This document shows, one piece after another, positions 45,029 to 53,101 of a DNA stretch of 64,000 nucleotides. This stretch comes from Alphaproteobacteria bacterium (lineage in GTDB: Bacteria > Pseudomonadota > Alphaproteobacteria > Micavibrionales > Micavibrionaceae): the NCBI GenBank assembly GCA_021775955.1, contig JAJFGU010000004.1, forward strand, positions 248,001 through 312,000, written 5' to 3'. The translations under genes were made by a program, and so were the position numbers. How positions within the stretch are numbered: the stretch's first letter is position 1; every line of letters starts with the position of its first letter. Under the pieces are notes generated by a model that made no database searches, was not told the origin of the DNA, and saw nothing but the letters and a program-made list of their open reading frames with translations.

Positions 45029-45592
45029 TCATCCCAATGTCTCTTTCAACTTGTTCATCGTGCGATGCGCCGAAACCTTCACCGCCGAAACGCTCATCCC
45101 CATTTCATTGGCGACTTCCTTGGCGCTAAAGCCCTGTATCTTCATCATTTCAAACACCTTGCGCTGCTTTGCGGGCAAACCGCCCAATGCGCGCTCTACA
45201 TCTTTTAATTCGCCGCTATGGGTAGGATTGGTTACATGAGACTTAAGAAAATCTGCATTATCCAGTGATGTTTTTTTATCGCCTCTGGAGTTGTAATGCT
45301 TACGCAAAAAATCGGTGCGGCGGAAATTAACAATCGCCATCAGCCAGGGCTTGAACGGCCGGTCCGGGCTATAGGTATGAAGGGATTTATGAACCGAGAT
45401 GAGGGCTTCCTGGACAATATCATCGGCCCAGTCGGGATTGGCCAGACCACCGATAATCGCGCCCTTGATGAACGGGCTGACTTCCTTCAGCAGCGAGGCA
45501 TAGGCGCGCTTGTCACCGCCCTGCGCCTGGGTGGCCCAGTCCTGCCAGATTTCAGCCTGCGTGGCCGGTGTATTGGTATTAGAGGGTTTCAT
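45029..45592 (-). CDS. ECF-type RNA polymerase sigma factor (SigF-like)
   Basis: This 187-residue sigma factor starts 'MKPSNTNTPATQAEIWQDWA' after AAGGG. Region 2 reads 'PDWADDIVQEALISVHKSLH' and 'PFKPWLMAIVNFRRTDFLRK'. Region 4 reads 'ALGGLPAKQRKVFEMMKIQG' and 'FSAKEVANEMGMSVSAVKVS'. With the adjacent NrsF-like gene it forms a sigma/anti-sigma module, probably a stress regulon. A palindromic repeat separates the two. Confidence 0.92.
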   Translation of the reverse strand: MKPSNTNTPATQAEIWQDWATQAQGGDKRAYASLLKEVSPFIKGAIIGGLANPDWADDIVQEALISVHKSLHTYSPDRPFKPWLMAIVNFRRTDFLRKHYNSRGDKKTSLDNADFLKSHVTNPTHSGELKDVERALGGLPAKQRKVFEMMKIQGFSAKEVANEMGMSVSAVKVSAHRTMNKLKETLG

Positions 45593-45621
45593 GGAGCCCT
45601 TTCCTACAATGGCCTGCCAGT

Positions 45622-45726
45622 CCGCCTTCGTCCGTCTCCGCTGCGCTTCGACGAGACTATGGCGCGACACTCCGCTTCTCTAACACTCCGCCGCGGTAAA
45701 CCGCGCCGTAGCGTAAGCGAAGGCGG
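45622..45726. repeat. palindromic repeat upstream of the sigma gene
   Basis: The outer arms CCGCCTTCG (45622-45630) and CGAAGGCGG (45718-45726) enclose GC-rich material with an inner hairpin GCGGTAAACCGC. A degenerate relative of its right part is seen near 32600-32640. Confidence 0.5.
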
Positions 45727-45727
45727 G

Positions 45728-45804
45728 TGGTCGGAGTGGAGGGATTCGAACCCCCGACATCCTGCTCCCAAAGCAGGCGCGCTACCAGGCTGCGCTACAC
45801 TCCG
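45728..45804 (-). tRNA. tRNA-Pro (TGG)
   Basis: The minus strand gives acceptor CGGAGTG/CACTCCG, D-arm GCGCAGCCTGGTAGCGC, anticodon loop TTTGGGA with TGG, T-arm GGGGG TTCGAAT CCCTC and encoded ACCA. Confidence 0.97.
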
Positions 45805-45874
45805 TTTCCGGTAATCTGGCAATGTAGTGGTTTAGTGATTTGAAATCAAAATAAAAATTACACCCCTCAACGCC

Positions 45875-46000
45875 GTCATCCCGGCGCAAAGCAAACCGTA
45901 GGTTTGTTTGCTCTAACAAGTGTGAACAACGCTTTGCGTTGCTTCGCGGCCGGGATCTTCCGGCTCTGAAGAACAAGATCCCGTTCTACAACGGGATGAC
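45875..46000. repeat. dispersed palindromic repeat (GTCATCCCGGCG family), copy 2
   Basis: The unit begins GTCATCCCGGCGCAAAGC and ends CAACGGGATGAC, with inner pairs CAAACC/GGTTTG and GATCTT/AAGATC. It is one of the longer copies and lies between tRNA-Pro and the DUF192 gene. Confidence 0.83.
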
Positions 46001-46006
46001 GAGTGA

Positions 46007-46465
46007 TTAATGATTTAAATCGGGGTGCCGGGCCTTATCTCCCGGCGCGATTCCCAGCGCCGCTGCGGTGCCGCCATTAATCTCCAAAACGGCCGCAGCC
46101 GGGCCTTGTGAAGGAATTCCGGTTTCATCCAGCGGAATGGCCATTTCATGGATATGGCCGATGCTCCCGCCCTTCTTGATAAAGATAATATCGAGCGGGA
46201 TCAGCGTGTTTTTCATCCAGAAGGACCTCTCGCGCTCATCCGGAAAAACAAACAACATCCCCTTATCCGACTCCATTTCCAGCCGATTCATCAGCCCCGT
46301 CGCCATTTCGTCGGTCGTGCGCGCTATTTCCACCTCAAAGCGGTGGATCTGACCATTGGCCGTTTCAATCGTCACCTGGTCCTGCGCGTTTGAAACAGAA
46401 ACAGCCCAGAGAAAGAGCGGAATGGCGATTAAGAAAGCCAGAGTAATTTGGCGTTTGCTGGCCAT
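46007..46465 (-). CDS. DUF192 family exported protein
   Basis: From the ATG at 46465 the 152-residue product has a signal peptide ('LAFLIAIPLFLWAVSVSNAQ') and a DUF192 domain: 'EIARTTDEMATGLMNRLEME', 'KGMLFVFPDERERSFWMKNT' and 'IPLDIIFIKKGGSIGHIHEM'. An in-frame ATG at 46486 would add seven residues and overlap the CBS-domain gene stop. The function of DUF192 is not established. It is last in a CBS-protein/hydrolase cluster on the minus strand. Confidence 0.85.
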   Translation of the reverse strand: MASKRQITLAFLIAIPLFLWAVSVSNAQDQVTIETANGQIHRFEVEIARTTDEMATGLMNRLEMESDKGMLFVFPDERERSFWMKNTLIPLDIIFIKKGGSIGHIHEMAIPLDETGIPSQGPAAAVLEINGGTAAALGIAPGDKARHPDLNH

Positions 46466-46469
46466 TAAT

Positions 46470-46937
46470 CTAGCTTTCAGGTTCATCCTGCACCCGTTCC
46501 ATCTCATCAATAATCGATCGCTGGTCAATCATACCGAGCAATTTTCCGCTCTCCTTGTCGACCACCAGCACCGGCGCGCCGTGATGCACCAGCAAATTAA
46601 CGCCCTCCCATAGCGGGGTTTCCGGGCCAACAACATGCACCTTGCGATCCATCAGATCGCTAACTTTAAGCGGTTTCACCCTCTTCAGGCGCTTGGCCAC
46701 ACCGGGCGCAGCGGCAACCGTGATATCCATATGCAGCGCATCGCTTGTGGTCACGGATACGGGCAGCAGGCTCTTAAGCAAAACCTGCATACTGAAAACG
46801 CCCTCCAGCCGGCCGCCCTCGTCCACCACCGGCACAGCGTCAATCTGGTGCTTGCGCAGCACCTCAATCGCCTCACCGACCTCCTGGTCGGCGCTGACGG
46901 TGATCAGCTGTTCTATCATCGATGAATGGCAGGGCAT
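46470..46937 (-). CDS. CBS-domain protein
   Basis: The 155-residue protein consists essentially of a CBS pair: 'VSADQEVGEAIEVLRKHQID' with 'AVPVVDEGGRLEGVFSMQVL', and 'VVGPETPLWEGVNLLVHHGA' with 'PVLVVDKESGKLLGMIDQRS'. Such pairs bind adenine nucleotides and act as energy sensors for partners; the partner here is unknown. Its ATG overlaps the last base of the hydrolase gene's stop. Confidence 0.87.
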   Translation of the reverse strand: MPCHSSMIEQLITVSADQEVGEAIEVLRKHQIDAVPVVDEGGRLEGVFSMQVLLKSLLPVSVTTSDALHMDITVAAAPGVAKRLKRVKPLKVSDLMDRKVHVVGPETPLWEGVNLLVHHGAPVLVVDKESGKLLGMIDQRSIIDEMERVQDEPES

Positions 46938-47773
46938 TATTCGTTGTCCTCCTGGGTATAATAAAGCGCATCCAGGAATTCATGGATATGCGCTTGCGCA
47001 CCATGATCATAAATATCATTATGCGCGGCGCTGGCAAGGGGAATAAAGGTTTTCGGCTCATTTGCCTGCTCAAAAAGCATACGACCAAAGGCAATAGGGA
47101 TCATTCTATCCAGCGCGCCATGAACGATTAAAACCGGCGCTGTGACCTGTCCGATCTTATCGACGCTGCGATATTGGTCTTTCATCAATAACTTCACCGG
47201 CATAAAGAAATAAACGCTCTGCGCCACATCGGAGGTCGCACTATAAGGCGCTTCCAGCACCAGCGCGCCAATTTCGCGCTCCGTCGCCATCTGCACCGCC
47301 ACCCCAGTGCCCAGCGATTCCCCGTAGAGCACGATTTGCGAGCCCGGAATGCCTTTAGCCTCCAGCCAGTCCAGATAGGCCCGTGCATCGGCGTACAGCC
47401 CCTGCTCGCTCGGCTTTCCTGGATTGCCGCCATAGCCGCGATACCCGGCCAGCAGCAAACCGTAACCATTAAATGCAAATCCTGCCATTTTATCCAATCG
47501 GTCACCGTAATGCCCCGCATTGCCATGAAATACGACGATGACGGGTTTGTCCTTATCTCTGGGCGGAATATACCAACCCTTGAGAGATAGATTGTCTTTG
47601 GTGGTTACTTCAGCAGTCTCAAAAGAAGTTTCAAGCCCTTCCGGACCAATCTGATTGGGAGGTGAGGTATCGGGGAAATACATCATATTCCGCTGGTTGA
47701 AATACAAATACGCCAGCAGCGCCGCATAAACCAAAACCGCTATAACAAGGATATTGCTCACTTTTCGGACCAT
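46937..47773 (-). CDS. membrane-anchored alpha/beta hydrolase (BEM46/ABHD13 type)
   Basis: The 278-residue protein has an N-terminal membrane anchor ('ILVIAVLVYAALLAYLYFNQ'), then 'MMYFPDTSP', a hydrolase core with oxyanion 'VIVVFHGNAGHYGDRL', nucleophile 'VLYGESLGTGVAVQMA', Asp in 'VLIVHGALDRMIPI' and a late His in 'ASAAHNDIYDHG'. The family's physiological substrate is not known. The CBS gene overlaps its stop codon by one base, suggesting coupling. Confidence 0.87.
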   Translation of the reverse strand: MVRKVSNILVIAVLVYAALLAYLYFNQRNMMYFPDTSPPNQIGPEGLETSFETAEVTTKDNLSLKGWYIPPRDKDKPVIVVFHGNAGHYGDRLDKMAGFAFNGYGLLLAGYRGYGGNPGKPSEQGLYADARAYLDWLEAKGIPGSQIVLYGESLGTGVAVQMATEREIGALVLEAPYSATSDVAQSVYFFMPVKLLMKDQYRSVDKIGQVTAPVLIVHGALDRMIPIAFGRMLFEQANEPKTFIPLASAAHNDIYDHGAQAHIHEFLDALYYTQEDNE

Positions 47774-47808
47774 TTGATCAATCTAAACCAAGTCTTTTCA
47801 TAAATACA

Positions 47809-47838
47809 TTGACAAACCAACACCCTATTGCCTAAAAA
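47809..47838 (+). promoter_or_regulatory. promoter of duplicated unit 1
   Basis: TTGACA (47809-47814), 18 nt, TAAAAA (47833-47838). The surrounding ~85 bp is duplicated upstream of the next gene (about 48290-48375). Confidence 0.5.
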
Positions 47839-47871
47839 ACATACCATCAACTTGCGTAAAGGAAATGAACA

Positions 47872-48243
47872 ATGGAGCCTGATAATACGGAGCCTCGTAA
47901 AATAGGCCTTGGTGAAAGAATACGCAACTGGACACTGCCTCTAGGGATAGGTCTCGCAATAGTAACCTTCACTAGTTTTGGAAAGCCACATGATGCAACT
48001 ACTCCGAAACTAACCAAGTGCTTTAATATCAATGGAGAGGCAGTTGGAACCATAAAGACACCCAAAGAGAAAAACGCTCCTGCCACGTTTACACCATCGC
48101 CCAATACACAACTCTCCGATGTAATATCTACAGGAGTAACCACATGCTTTAATAGTAATGGCGATCCAATTGGAACACTCACATTGTCGGGAAACACCGC
48201 CATTTTTACGCCAGCACCGGAACTAGCCACCCCAGCCCACTAA
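47872..48243 (+). CDS. hypothetical protein with N-terminal membrane segment and internal repeat
   Basis: This 123-residue AT-rich protein starts after AAAGGAAA. A hydrophobic stretch ('WTLPLGIGLAIVTFTSFG', about 20-37) suggests an anchor or uncleaved signal. Two related modules follow: 'LTKCFNINGEAVGTIKTPKE' and 'VTTCFNSNGDPIGTLTLSGN', each ending near 'TFTPSP' or 'IFTPAP' and each with one Cys. No family is recognised. Its promoter region and the DNA after its stop are duplicated around the next gene. Confidence 0.6.
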   Translation: MEPDNTEPRKIGLGERIRNWTLPLGIGLAIVTFTSFGKPHDATTPKLTKCFNINGEAVGTIKTPKEKNAPATFTPSPNTQLSDVISTGVTTCFNSNGDPIGTLTLSGNTAIFTPAPELATPAH

Positions 48244-48247
48244 CTAA

Positions 48248-48272
48248 CCCATCAATCCCGTAGGCCCCGCCT
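48248..48272. repeat. copy of the msbA 3' end after the 47872-48243 gene
   Basis: CCCATCAATCCCGTAG followed by GCCCCGCCT at 48248-48272 repeats 48734-48757, which codes for the last residues and stop of MsbA, with one inserted G. The copy is non-coding. Confidence 0.75.
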
Positions 48273-48307
48273 TGAGCGCCGTCACCCCAAATCTTTTCAT
48301 AAATCCA

Positions 48308-48337
48308 TTGACAAGACAGCACCATATTTCCTAGAAA
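48308..48337 (+). promoter_or_regulatory. promoter of duplicated unit 2
   Basis: TTGACA (48308-48313), 18 nt, TAGAAA (48332-48337). It lies in a diverged copy of the 47790-47876 region. Confidence 0.5.
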
Positions 48338-48370
48338 AGAAACCATGAACTCGCGTAACGGGAATGAGTA

Positions 48371-48733
48371 ATGAATAGATCAACAACAAATATACTATTG
48401 GCTTCTGCCCTATCAGGCCTCTTTTACATTGCAGGCTGCGGCGAAAGCAAACAATCACCACCCATTGATCTAACAACTATACCCGCCAACGAATTACACC
48501 TGAAGTCTTTTAAAGACGAAGATCCACTAATTACCACCAAGGGCATTCGCACGGCTGCTGACTGTGCTAGAACAGCAAGATTAGAGTTCAATCTTCGGCG
48601 CAGTATGATTGGCACTTGCTTTCATAAAAATGATCCCGTATGGGAAGTAAACGCTGGTGCAGGTGGTAGCCATAGTAGCGGCTATTACAGAACAAGGGTT
48701 CTTGTAGATGTACCAACCAAAGAAGGCCAATAG
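48371..48733 (+). CDS. hypothetical lipoprotein
   Basis: This 120-residue protein starts 'MNRSTTNILLASALSGLFYI' and continues AGCGES, a lipobox with Cys at position 23. The mature part is short and polar with two further Cys ('GIRTAADCARTARLEFNL', 'RRSMIGTCFHKNDPVWEV'). No family is recognised. GGGA lies upstream. The stop is 4 bp from the convergent msbA stop. Although its flanks copy those of the preceding gene, the coding sequence is unrelated. Confidence 0.62.
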   Translation: MNRSTTNILLASALSGLFYIAGCGESKQSPPIDLTTIPANELHLKSFKDEDPLITTKGIRTAADCARTARLEFNLRRSMIGTCFHKNDPVWEVNAGAGGSHSSGYYRTRVLVDVPTKEGQ

Positions 48734-48737
48734 CCCA

Positions 48738-50513
48738 TCAATCCCGTAGCCCCGCCTCATACATCTTCGCGTAAAGGCCCTTACCCTTCAGCAGGCTACT
48801 ATGCGTGCCGGTTTCGACGATTTTTCCGGCATCAAGCACAATGATCTGGTCTGCGGACTGAACGGTGGATAACCTGTGGGCAATCACAATTGTCGTGCGG
48901 CCTTTTTCCAGCGCTTCCAGCGCCGTTTGCACCGCCTTTTCGGATTCATTATCCAGCGCGGACGTCGCCTCATCCAGCAGCAAAATCGGCGCATCACGCA
49001 AAATCGCCCTGGCAATAGCAATCCTTTGCCGCTGGCCGCCCGAAAGCTTGACCCCGTCTTCGCCGACTTGCGTCTCGTACCCACCCGGGAAGTCCTTGAT
49101 AAACTCATGCGCGGCGGCCGCGATAGCCGCTTTTTCAATCTCGGCCTGTGATGCCCCTTCGCGGCCATAGGCGATATTGGCGGCAACGCTATCGTCAAAA
49201 ATCGTGATATCCTGCGATACCAGCGCAATATGGGCGCGCAGGCTTTCCAGCGTAAGATCGGCCACATTATGACCGTCAATCGTAACGCTCCCGCCCATCA
49301 CATCATAAAAACGCGGGATCAAATTCATCACCGTGGTTTTGCCACCGCCCGATGGCCCGACCAGCGCCGTAACCTTGCCCGTCTTGGCGCTAAAACTTAT
49401 TGTATCTAAGGCCTTTAGATCACTTTGTTCATATTGAAACTCAACATCTTTAAAGGCGATTTCGGGCTTTGAGACATCCAGCTTTTTGGCCTTTTTCTTC
49501 TCCTTAACGGCCGAAACCGTATCGAGCATATCAAACACCCGCTCGGTCGCGCCAAGACCCATTTGCAGGGTGTTGTTGAGTTTGGCCAGCTTTTTCATCG
49601 GCTCATAGGCCAGCGTAAACGCGGCGATAAAGCTCCCCAGCTGTCCTGGACTCATATGGCCCTTCGCCACCTGATAACCGCCATAGACAATCACCCCGGC
49701 AAAGGCCACGCCGATAACGATTTCATTGACCGGGGTCGATAAATTACGCACGCGTACGGATTTAATATTAAGGCCCTTAACGTTATCAATCGCCCGCCCG
49801 GCTTTTTTGGTTTCATGACCTTCCATGCCATAGGCCTGTACCTGGCGAATTCCCTGGAATATCTGTGATAAAATCCCCGATAGACCCGCAAGTTCCTGCT
49901 GTATATCGCGTGATATCTGCCGCAGCCGCCGCCCTATATAAGCAACAAACCCGCCGATAAACGGCCCGATGGTAAATGCCGCCAAAGTCAGCTTCCAGTC
50001 CTGATAAAACATCAAAGCGATCAGGAACAATAACGTTAGCGCATTCTTACCCACGCCGGTCAGCGTATCGCTGACGGAATCGCGCATGACGCTGACATCG
50101 TTAATCACCCGCGAGATAAGCTGGCCGCTGGGATTGGCATGAAAGAACGTCAGATCCAGCCCCATAAAATGCCCGAACAGATCACGCTGTACATCGGCAA
50201 TGATCGAATGGCTGATCTTGCCCATGATAATGGTATGAAAATAGGTCGACACCCCACGCACCAGGAATGTCAGAAAGGCCGCAATCGCTACCGGCACGAT
50301 TAACCCGGTATTTTTGGCAAACAGCACATCATCCAGAACCGGCTGCATCAGCTTGGCAATAGCCGCCGTCATCGCCGCCGCAATCGCCATGAAGAACACA
50401 GCCACCATCAGCTGCCTGAAATAAGGTTTCAGATAGGTGGAAACCAGCCTTTTAACGAGCGCTGATGTTGATTTTTCTGGCACTGCAGCAGCCATATTCA
50501 TGTCCCTAGGCAT
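48738..50513 (-). CDS. msbA: lipid A export ABC transporter MsbA-type (ATP-binding/permease)
   Basis: This 591-residue half-transporter has six N-terminal helices ('LMVAVFFMAIAAAMTAAIA', 'GLIVPVAIAAFLTFLVRGV', 'ALTLLFLIALMFYQDWKLT' among them) and a C-terminal ATPase with Walker A GPSGGGKTT, signature 'LSGGQRQRIAIARAILRDAP' and Walker B 'ILLLDEATSALD'. It is expected to flip lipid A-core across the inner membrane; other ABC-B lipid exporters cannot be excluded. It is monocistronic, divergent from the patatin gene. Confidence 0.9.
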   Translation of the reverse strand: MPRDMNMAAAVPEKSTSALVKRLVSTYLKPYFRQLMVAVFFMAIAAAMTAAIAKLMQPVLDDVLFAKNTGLIVPVAIAAFLTFLVRGVSTYFHTIIMGKISHSIIADVQRDLFGHFMGLDLTFFHANPSGQLISRVINDVSVMRDSVSDTLTGVGKNALTLLFLIALMFYQDWKLTLAAFTIGPFIGGFVAYIGRRLRQISRDIQQELAGLSGILSQIFQGIRQVQAYGMEGHETKKAGRAIDNVKGLNIKSVRVRNLSTPVNEIVIGVAFAGVIVYGGYQVAKGHMSPGQLGSFIAAFTLAYEPMKKLAKLNNTLQMGLGATERVFDMLDTVSAVKEKKKAKKLDVSKPEIAFKDVEFQYEQSDLKALDTISFSAKTGKVTALVGPSGGGKTTVMNLIPRFYDVMGGSVTIDGHNVADLTLESLRAHIALVSQDITIFDDSVAANIAYGREGASQAEIEKAAIAAAAHEFIKDFPGGYETQVGEDGVKLSGGQRQRIAIARAILRDAPILLLDEATSALDNESEKAVQTALEALEKGRTTIVIAHRLSTVQSADQIIVLDAGKIVETGTHSSLLKGKGLYAKMYEAGLRD

Positions 50514-50553
50514 AGGTCCCGTGTTATACTAGAAATAGGGGAAACTGCAAGCT

Positions 50554-51540
50554 ATGAGCGATCAAAACGACGGTGAAGAGGGCGAAAAGCCCAAATATTC
50601 AGTCGAAAACGGCCAGCCGGGTATCGGCCTGGTTCTGGGCGGCGGGCTGGCCCGCGGTTTTGCTCATATCGGCGTGATCCGTACCCTGCGCCGTCACGGC
50701 ATCTATCCCAGCATTGTTACTGGTACATCTATTGGCGCGGTTGTCGGCGCCGCCTATCTTTCGGGGCAGCTGAATGAGCTTGAGGACTGGTCCCTATCGC
50801 TCAATCGCTTTCGTGTGCTTTCATATCTGGATTTCAAAGTACGCAGCGCCGGCCTTATTGGCGGGCAAAAGCTGAAAGCCATCCTTGAGGAACATTTCGA
50901 GGATATGCAGATCGAGGATTTACCTCATCCTTTCATAGCGATAGCTGCTGATCTTGTGACAGGACATGAAGTCTGGCTGCGCAAAGGCTCGCTGGTTGAG
51001 GCGATTACCGCTTCTTTTGCCCTGCCCGGTGTTTTCCCACCGGTGGAACGCAATCACCGTTTTCTGGTTGATGGCGCGCTGGTTAATCCCTGCCCGGTGT
51101 CTCCGTGTCAGGCGATGGGCGCGCGCATGACCATTGCCGTCGATCTAAACGCCGATTTGATCGGTAAAGCCGTGAAACCGGGCGATAATTTCCAGACCGT
51201 TGCCGGATTTGATCTGTTCAATGATGACGACGTGCCACCGGAAAAACAAAAGCCGTTTAAGAACTTTTCCCTGACCCGCAGGCTGTTTCGCCGCGAAAGC
51301 GATCACCCGTCGCTGTTTGGCGCGATGGTTTCAGCGCTGGGTATTATTCAGGACCGCCTGACCCGCTCGCGCCTGGCCGGTGACCCGCCCGATGTGCATA
51401 TCAAGCCGCATATCGGCCATATCGGCCTGCTGGAGTTTGAAAAAGCCAAGGAAATCATTATTCTCGGCGAAGAAGCGGCAGAGCGCGCCATGCCCGAGAT
51501 CAGGGCCGCGATGAAGGTGCTGTTACCGCCGGATTCATAG
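50554..51540 (+). CDS. patatin-like phospholipase (RssA/NTE type)
   Basis: The 328-residue protein has the Ser-Asp dyad fold: 'GIGLVLGGGLARGFAHIGVI' (oxyanion GGGLARG), the nucleophile GTSIG in 'PSIVTGTSIGAVVGAAYLSG', and the Asp in 'FLVDGALVNPCPVSPCQAMG'. Bacterial members hydrolyse phospholipids or lysophospholipids at the membrane. It is divergent from msbA with 40 bp between, which may imply shared lipid-envelope regulation. The 3' end overlaps the convergent regulator gene by 6 bp. Confidence 0.92.
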   Translation: MSDQNDGEEGEKPKYSVENGQPGIGLVLGGGLARGFAHIGVIRTLRRHGIYPSIVTGTSIGAVVGAAYLSGQLNELEDWSLSLNRFRVLSYLDFKVRSAGLIGGQKLKAILEEHFEDMQIEDLPHPFIAIAADLVTGHEVWLRKGSLVEAITASFALPGVFPPVERNHRFLVDGALVNPCPVSPCQAMGARMTIAVDLNADLIGKAVKPGDNFQTVAGFDLFNDDDVPPEKQKPFKNFSLTRRLFRRESDHPSLFGAMVSALGIIQDRLTRSRLAGDPPDVHIKPHIGHIGLLEFEKAKEIIILGEEAAERAMPEIRAAMKVLLPPDS

Positions 51541-51876
51541 GGCAACGCCCCCATTAAGAATAGGAAGAACTTTCTTTCTTGCTTTGTCTAAATCATATTG
51601 TTTCTGCATCTCCATAAGCTGATCATCTGAACATCCATTAAAATACCAGGACAACCTGACCGCCATATCAGCAGAAAGGTCAGATTTCCCCCTAACTAGA
51701 TAAGTAATTGTATTAGGGTGAACATCTATTTGTTCTGCAATAAATTTTTGTGTTTGCCCTGAAGGCTCAATCATTTCTCGCTTAATAAAGGGGCCCGGTT
51801 GTTCCCTCCTATCAATAGCTTCCTGTATTTTTTTAGCTAACGTTTTTCTGCATTTTTCTTTGGTGCTGTTTGACAC
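51535..51876 (-). CDS. HigA-like XRE-family DNA-binding protein (orphan)
   Basis: This 113-residue protein has a helix-turn-helix, 'QTQKFIAEQIDVHPNTITYL', then 'VRGKSDLSADMAVRLSWYFN', typical of HigA/VapI antitoxins. The N-terminus carries a ~40-residue basic extension. No higB-like toxin gene is adjacent: the neighbours are a patatin gene and a palindromic repeat. It is AT-rich relative to its neighbours. It may act as a solitary regulator or a remnant of a toxin-antitoxin pair. Confidence 0.8.
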   Translation of the reverse strand: MSNSTKEKCRKTLAKKIQEAIDRREQPGPFIKREMIEPSGQTQKFIAEQIDVHPNTITYLVRGKSDLSADMAVRLSWYFNGCSDDQLMEMQKQYDLDKARKKVLPILNGGVAL

Positions 51877-51960
51877 GCCGTTACTCCTTCTTGAACCTTA
51901 AACCAAAGGCACAGAAAGATACCATAACTTTCCAAAAAGTCAATATATGAAAACACCAAC

Positions 51961-52050
51961 GTCATCCCGGCGAAGGCCGGGATCTTGTAAACACAAGCAA
52001 GAAGATCCCGTTCGTGCGAGCGCCGCTTTGCGGCGCGCCAACGGGATGAC
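51961..52050. repeat. dispersed palindromic repeat (GTCATCCCGGCG family), copy 3
   Basis: The unit begins GTCATCCCGGCGAAGGCCGG, contains GATCTTG/AAGATC and GCGCCGCTTTGCGGCGCGCC, and ends CAACGGGATGAC. The right end closely matches 57096-57134. Confidence 0.87.
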
Positions 52051-52088
52051 AGCTTGGCTAAATTCGCGAGCGCTCATTAAGCAAGCTG

Positions 52089-53036
52089 TTACTTACTCAC
52101 CGCACGTTTCTTATGCTTACGATCCGGCAATGCTTTACCCCAACTAAGCCTATGCACCATATATTTCGGCCTGACGCCGTGATATTGCGCAATCAGGATA
52201 TTCAGAGCCTTGTTGACCTCTGCCGGGGTAGAAATGCTCTTAAACGCCGGGGCGTGAATGCCGCCGCGCACCAGACAGGTATCGATATGTGCCAGATGCC
52301 CGCCCAGCATGTCATGGGCCATGGTATCGCCAACCACAATCGTCTGGCCGGGGTAAATTTCCTTTTCCTGCAGCATCTTAATGCAATGAGCAAAAATCGG
52401 CTGATGCGGCTTGCCAATATAATAGACCACGCCGCCAAAATCCTGATAACGCCGCGCCAGCGTGCCTGGCCCCATAATACTGTCTGCCCCCATCACACCG
52501 AGGCTGTCGGGATTGGCGCATATGGCTTTAAGACGCCTGCGCGCGGCCTCCTTCAAAATGGGGTGGTAATCCTCCACTGTCTGGCCCGGCGAATCCGCCC
52601 CGCTGATCAGCAGGAAATCAGCCTTTTGGATATCATCAACCACCTCGATACCGCTTTCGGCAACGATCGAACGGTCGCCGCCACGGCTGATCAGATAGCA
52701 TTTGGTGCCAATACCTTCAAAATAGCCCTCATCCTGGTTTTTGATCCCCTGCCAGGTCAGCTCGCCCGAGGTGACAATCGCATCATAAAGGCTCGGCCCA
52801 ATGCCGATTTTCTTCAGACGCTCCTTGTTCACATCGGCCCGTTTGCCGGAATTAGACAGGATAATGATGTATTTATGGCGGTTTTTCAGCTCTTTCAGGC
52901 AATCAACAACGCCTTCATAGGGCTTTTCCCCATCATGGAGAACCCCCCACTGATCGATAATAAAACCCATGTAACTATCTGAAATATCAGATATTCCCTG
53001 ACAAAACTTGGTGGTTGTAAGTGATTGAACGCTCAT
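52089..53036 (-). CDS. HAD superfamily class IIA hydrolase (TIGR01459 type)
   Basis: The 315-residue protein has HAD motif I 'MGFIIDQWGVLHDGEKPYEG', motif II Ser in 'YIIILSNSGKRADVN', 'VVYYIGKPHQPIFAHCIKML' with the motif III Lys, and motif IV 'TIVVGDTMAHDMLGGHLAHI'. It resembles the alphaproteobacterial NagD/PLP-phosphatase-like branch. The motif I second Asp is replaced (D-Q-W-G), as in that subfamily. The substrate is probably a sugar or nucleotide phosphate but is unassigned. Confidence 0.88.
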   Translation of the reverse strand: MSVQSLTTTKFCQGISDISDSYMGFIIDQWGVLHDGEKPYEGVVDCLKELKNRHKYIIILSNSGKRADVNKERLKKIGIGPSLYDAIVTSGELTWQGIKNQDEGYFEGIGTKCYLISRGGDRSIVAESGIEVVDDIQKADFLLISGADSPGQTVEDYHPILKEAARRRLKAICANPDSLGVMGADSIMGPGTLARRYQDFGGVVYYIGKPHQPIFAHCIKMLQEKEIYPGQTIVVGDTMAHDMLGGHLAHIDTCLVRGGIHAPAFKSISTPAEVNKALNILIAQYHGVRPKYMVHRLSWGKALPDRKHKKRAVSK

Positions 53037-53101
53037 GGATGGATGACCCCACTGTTAAACAGATGAAATAGTATCATTATTCTGTTTTAACAGGAAGATG
53101 G

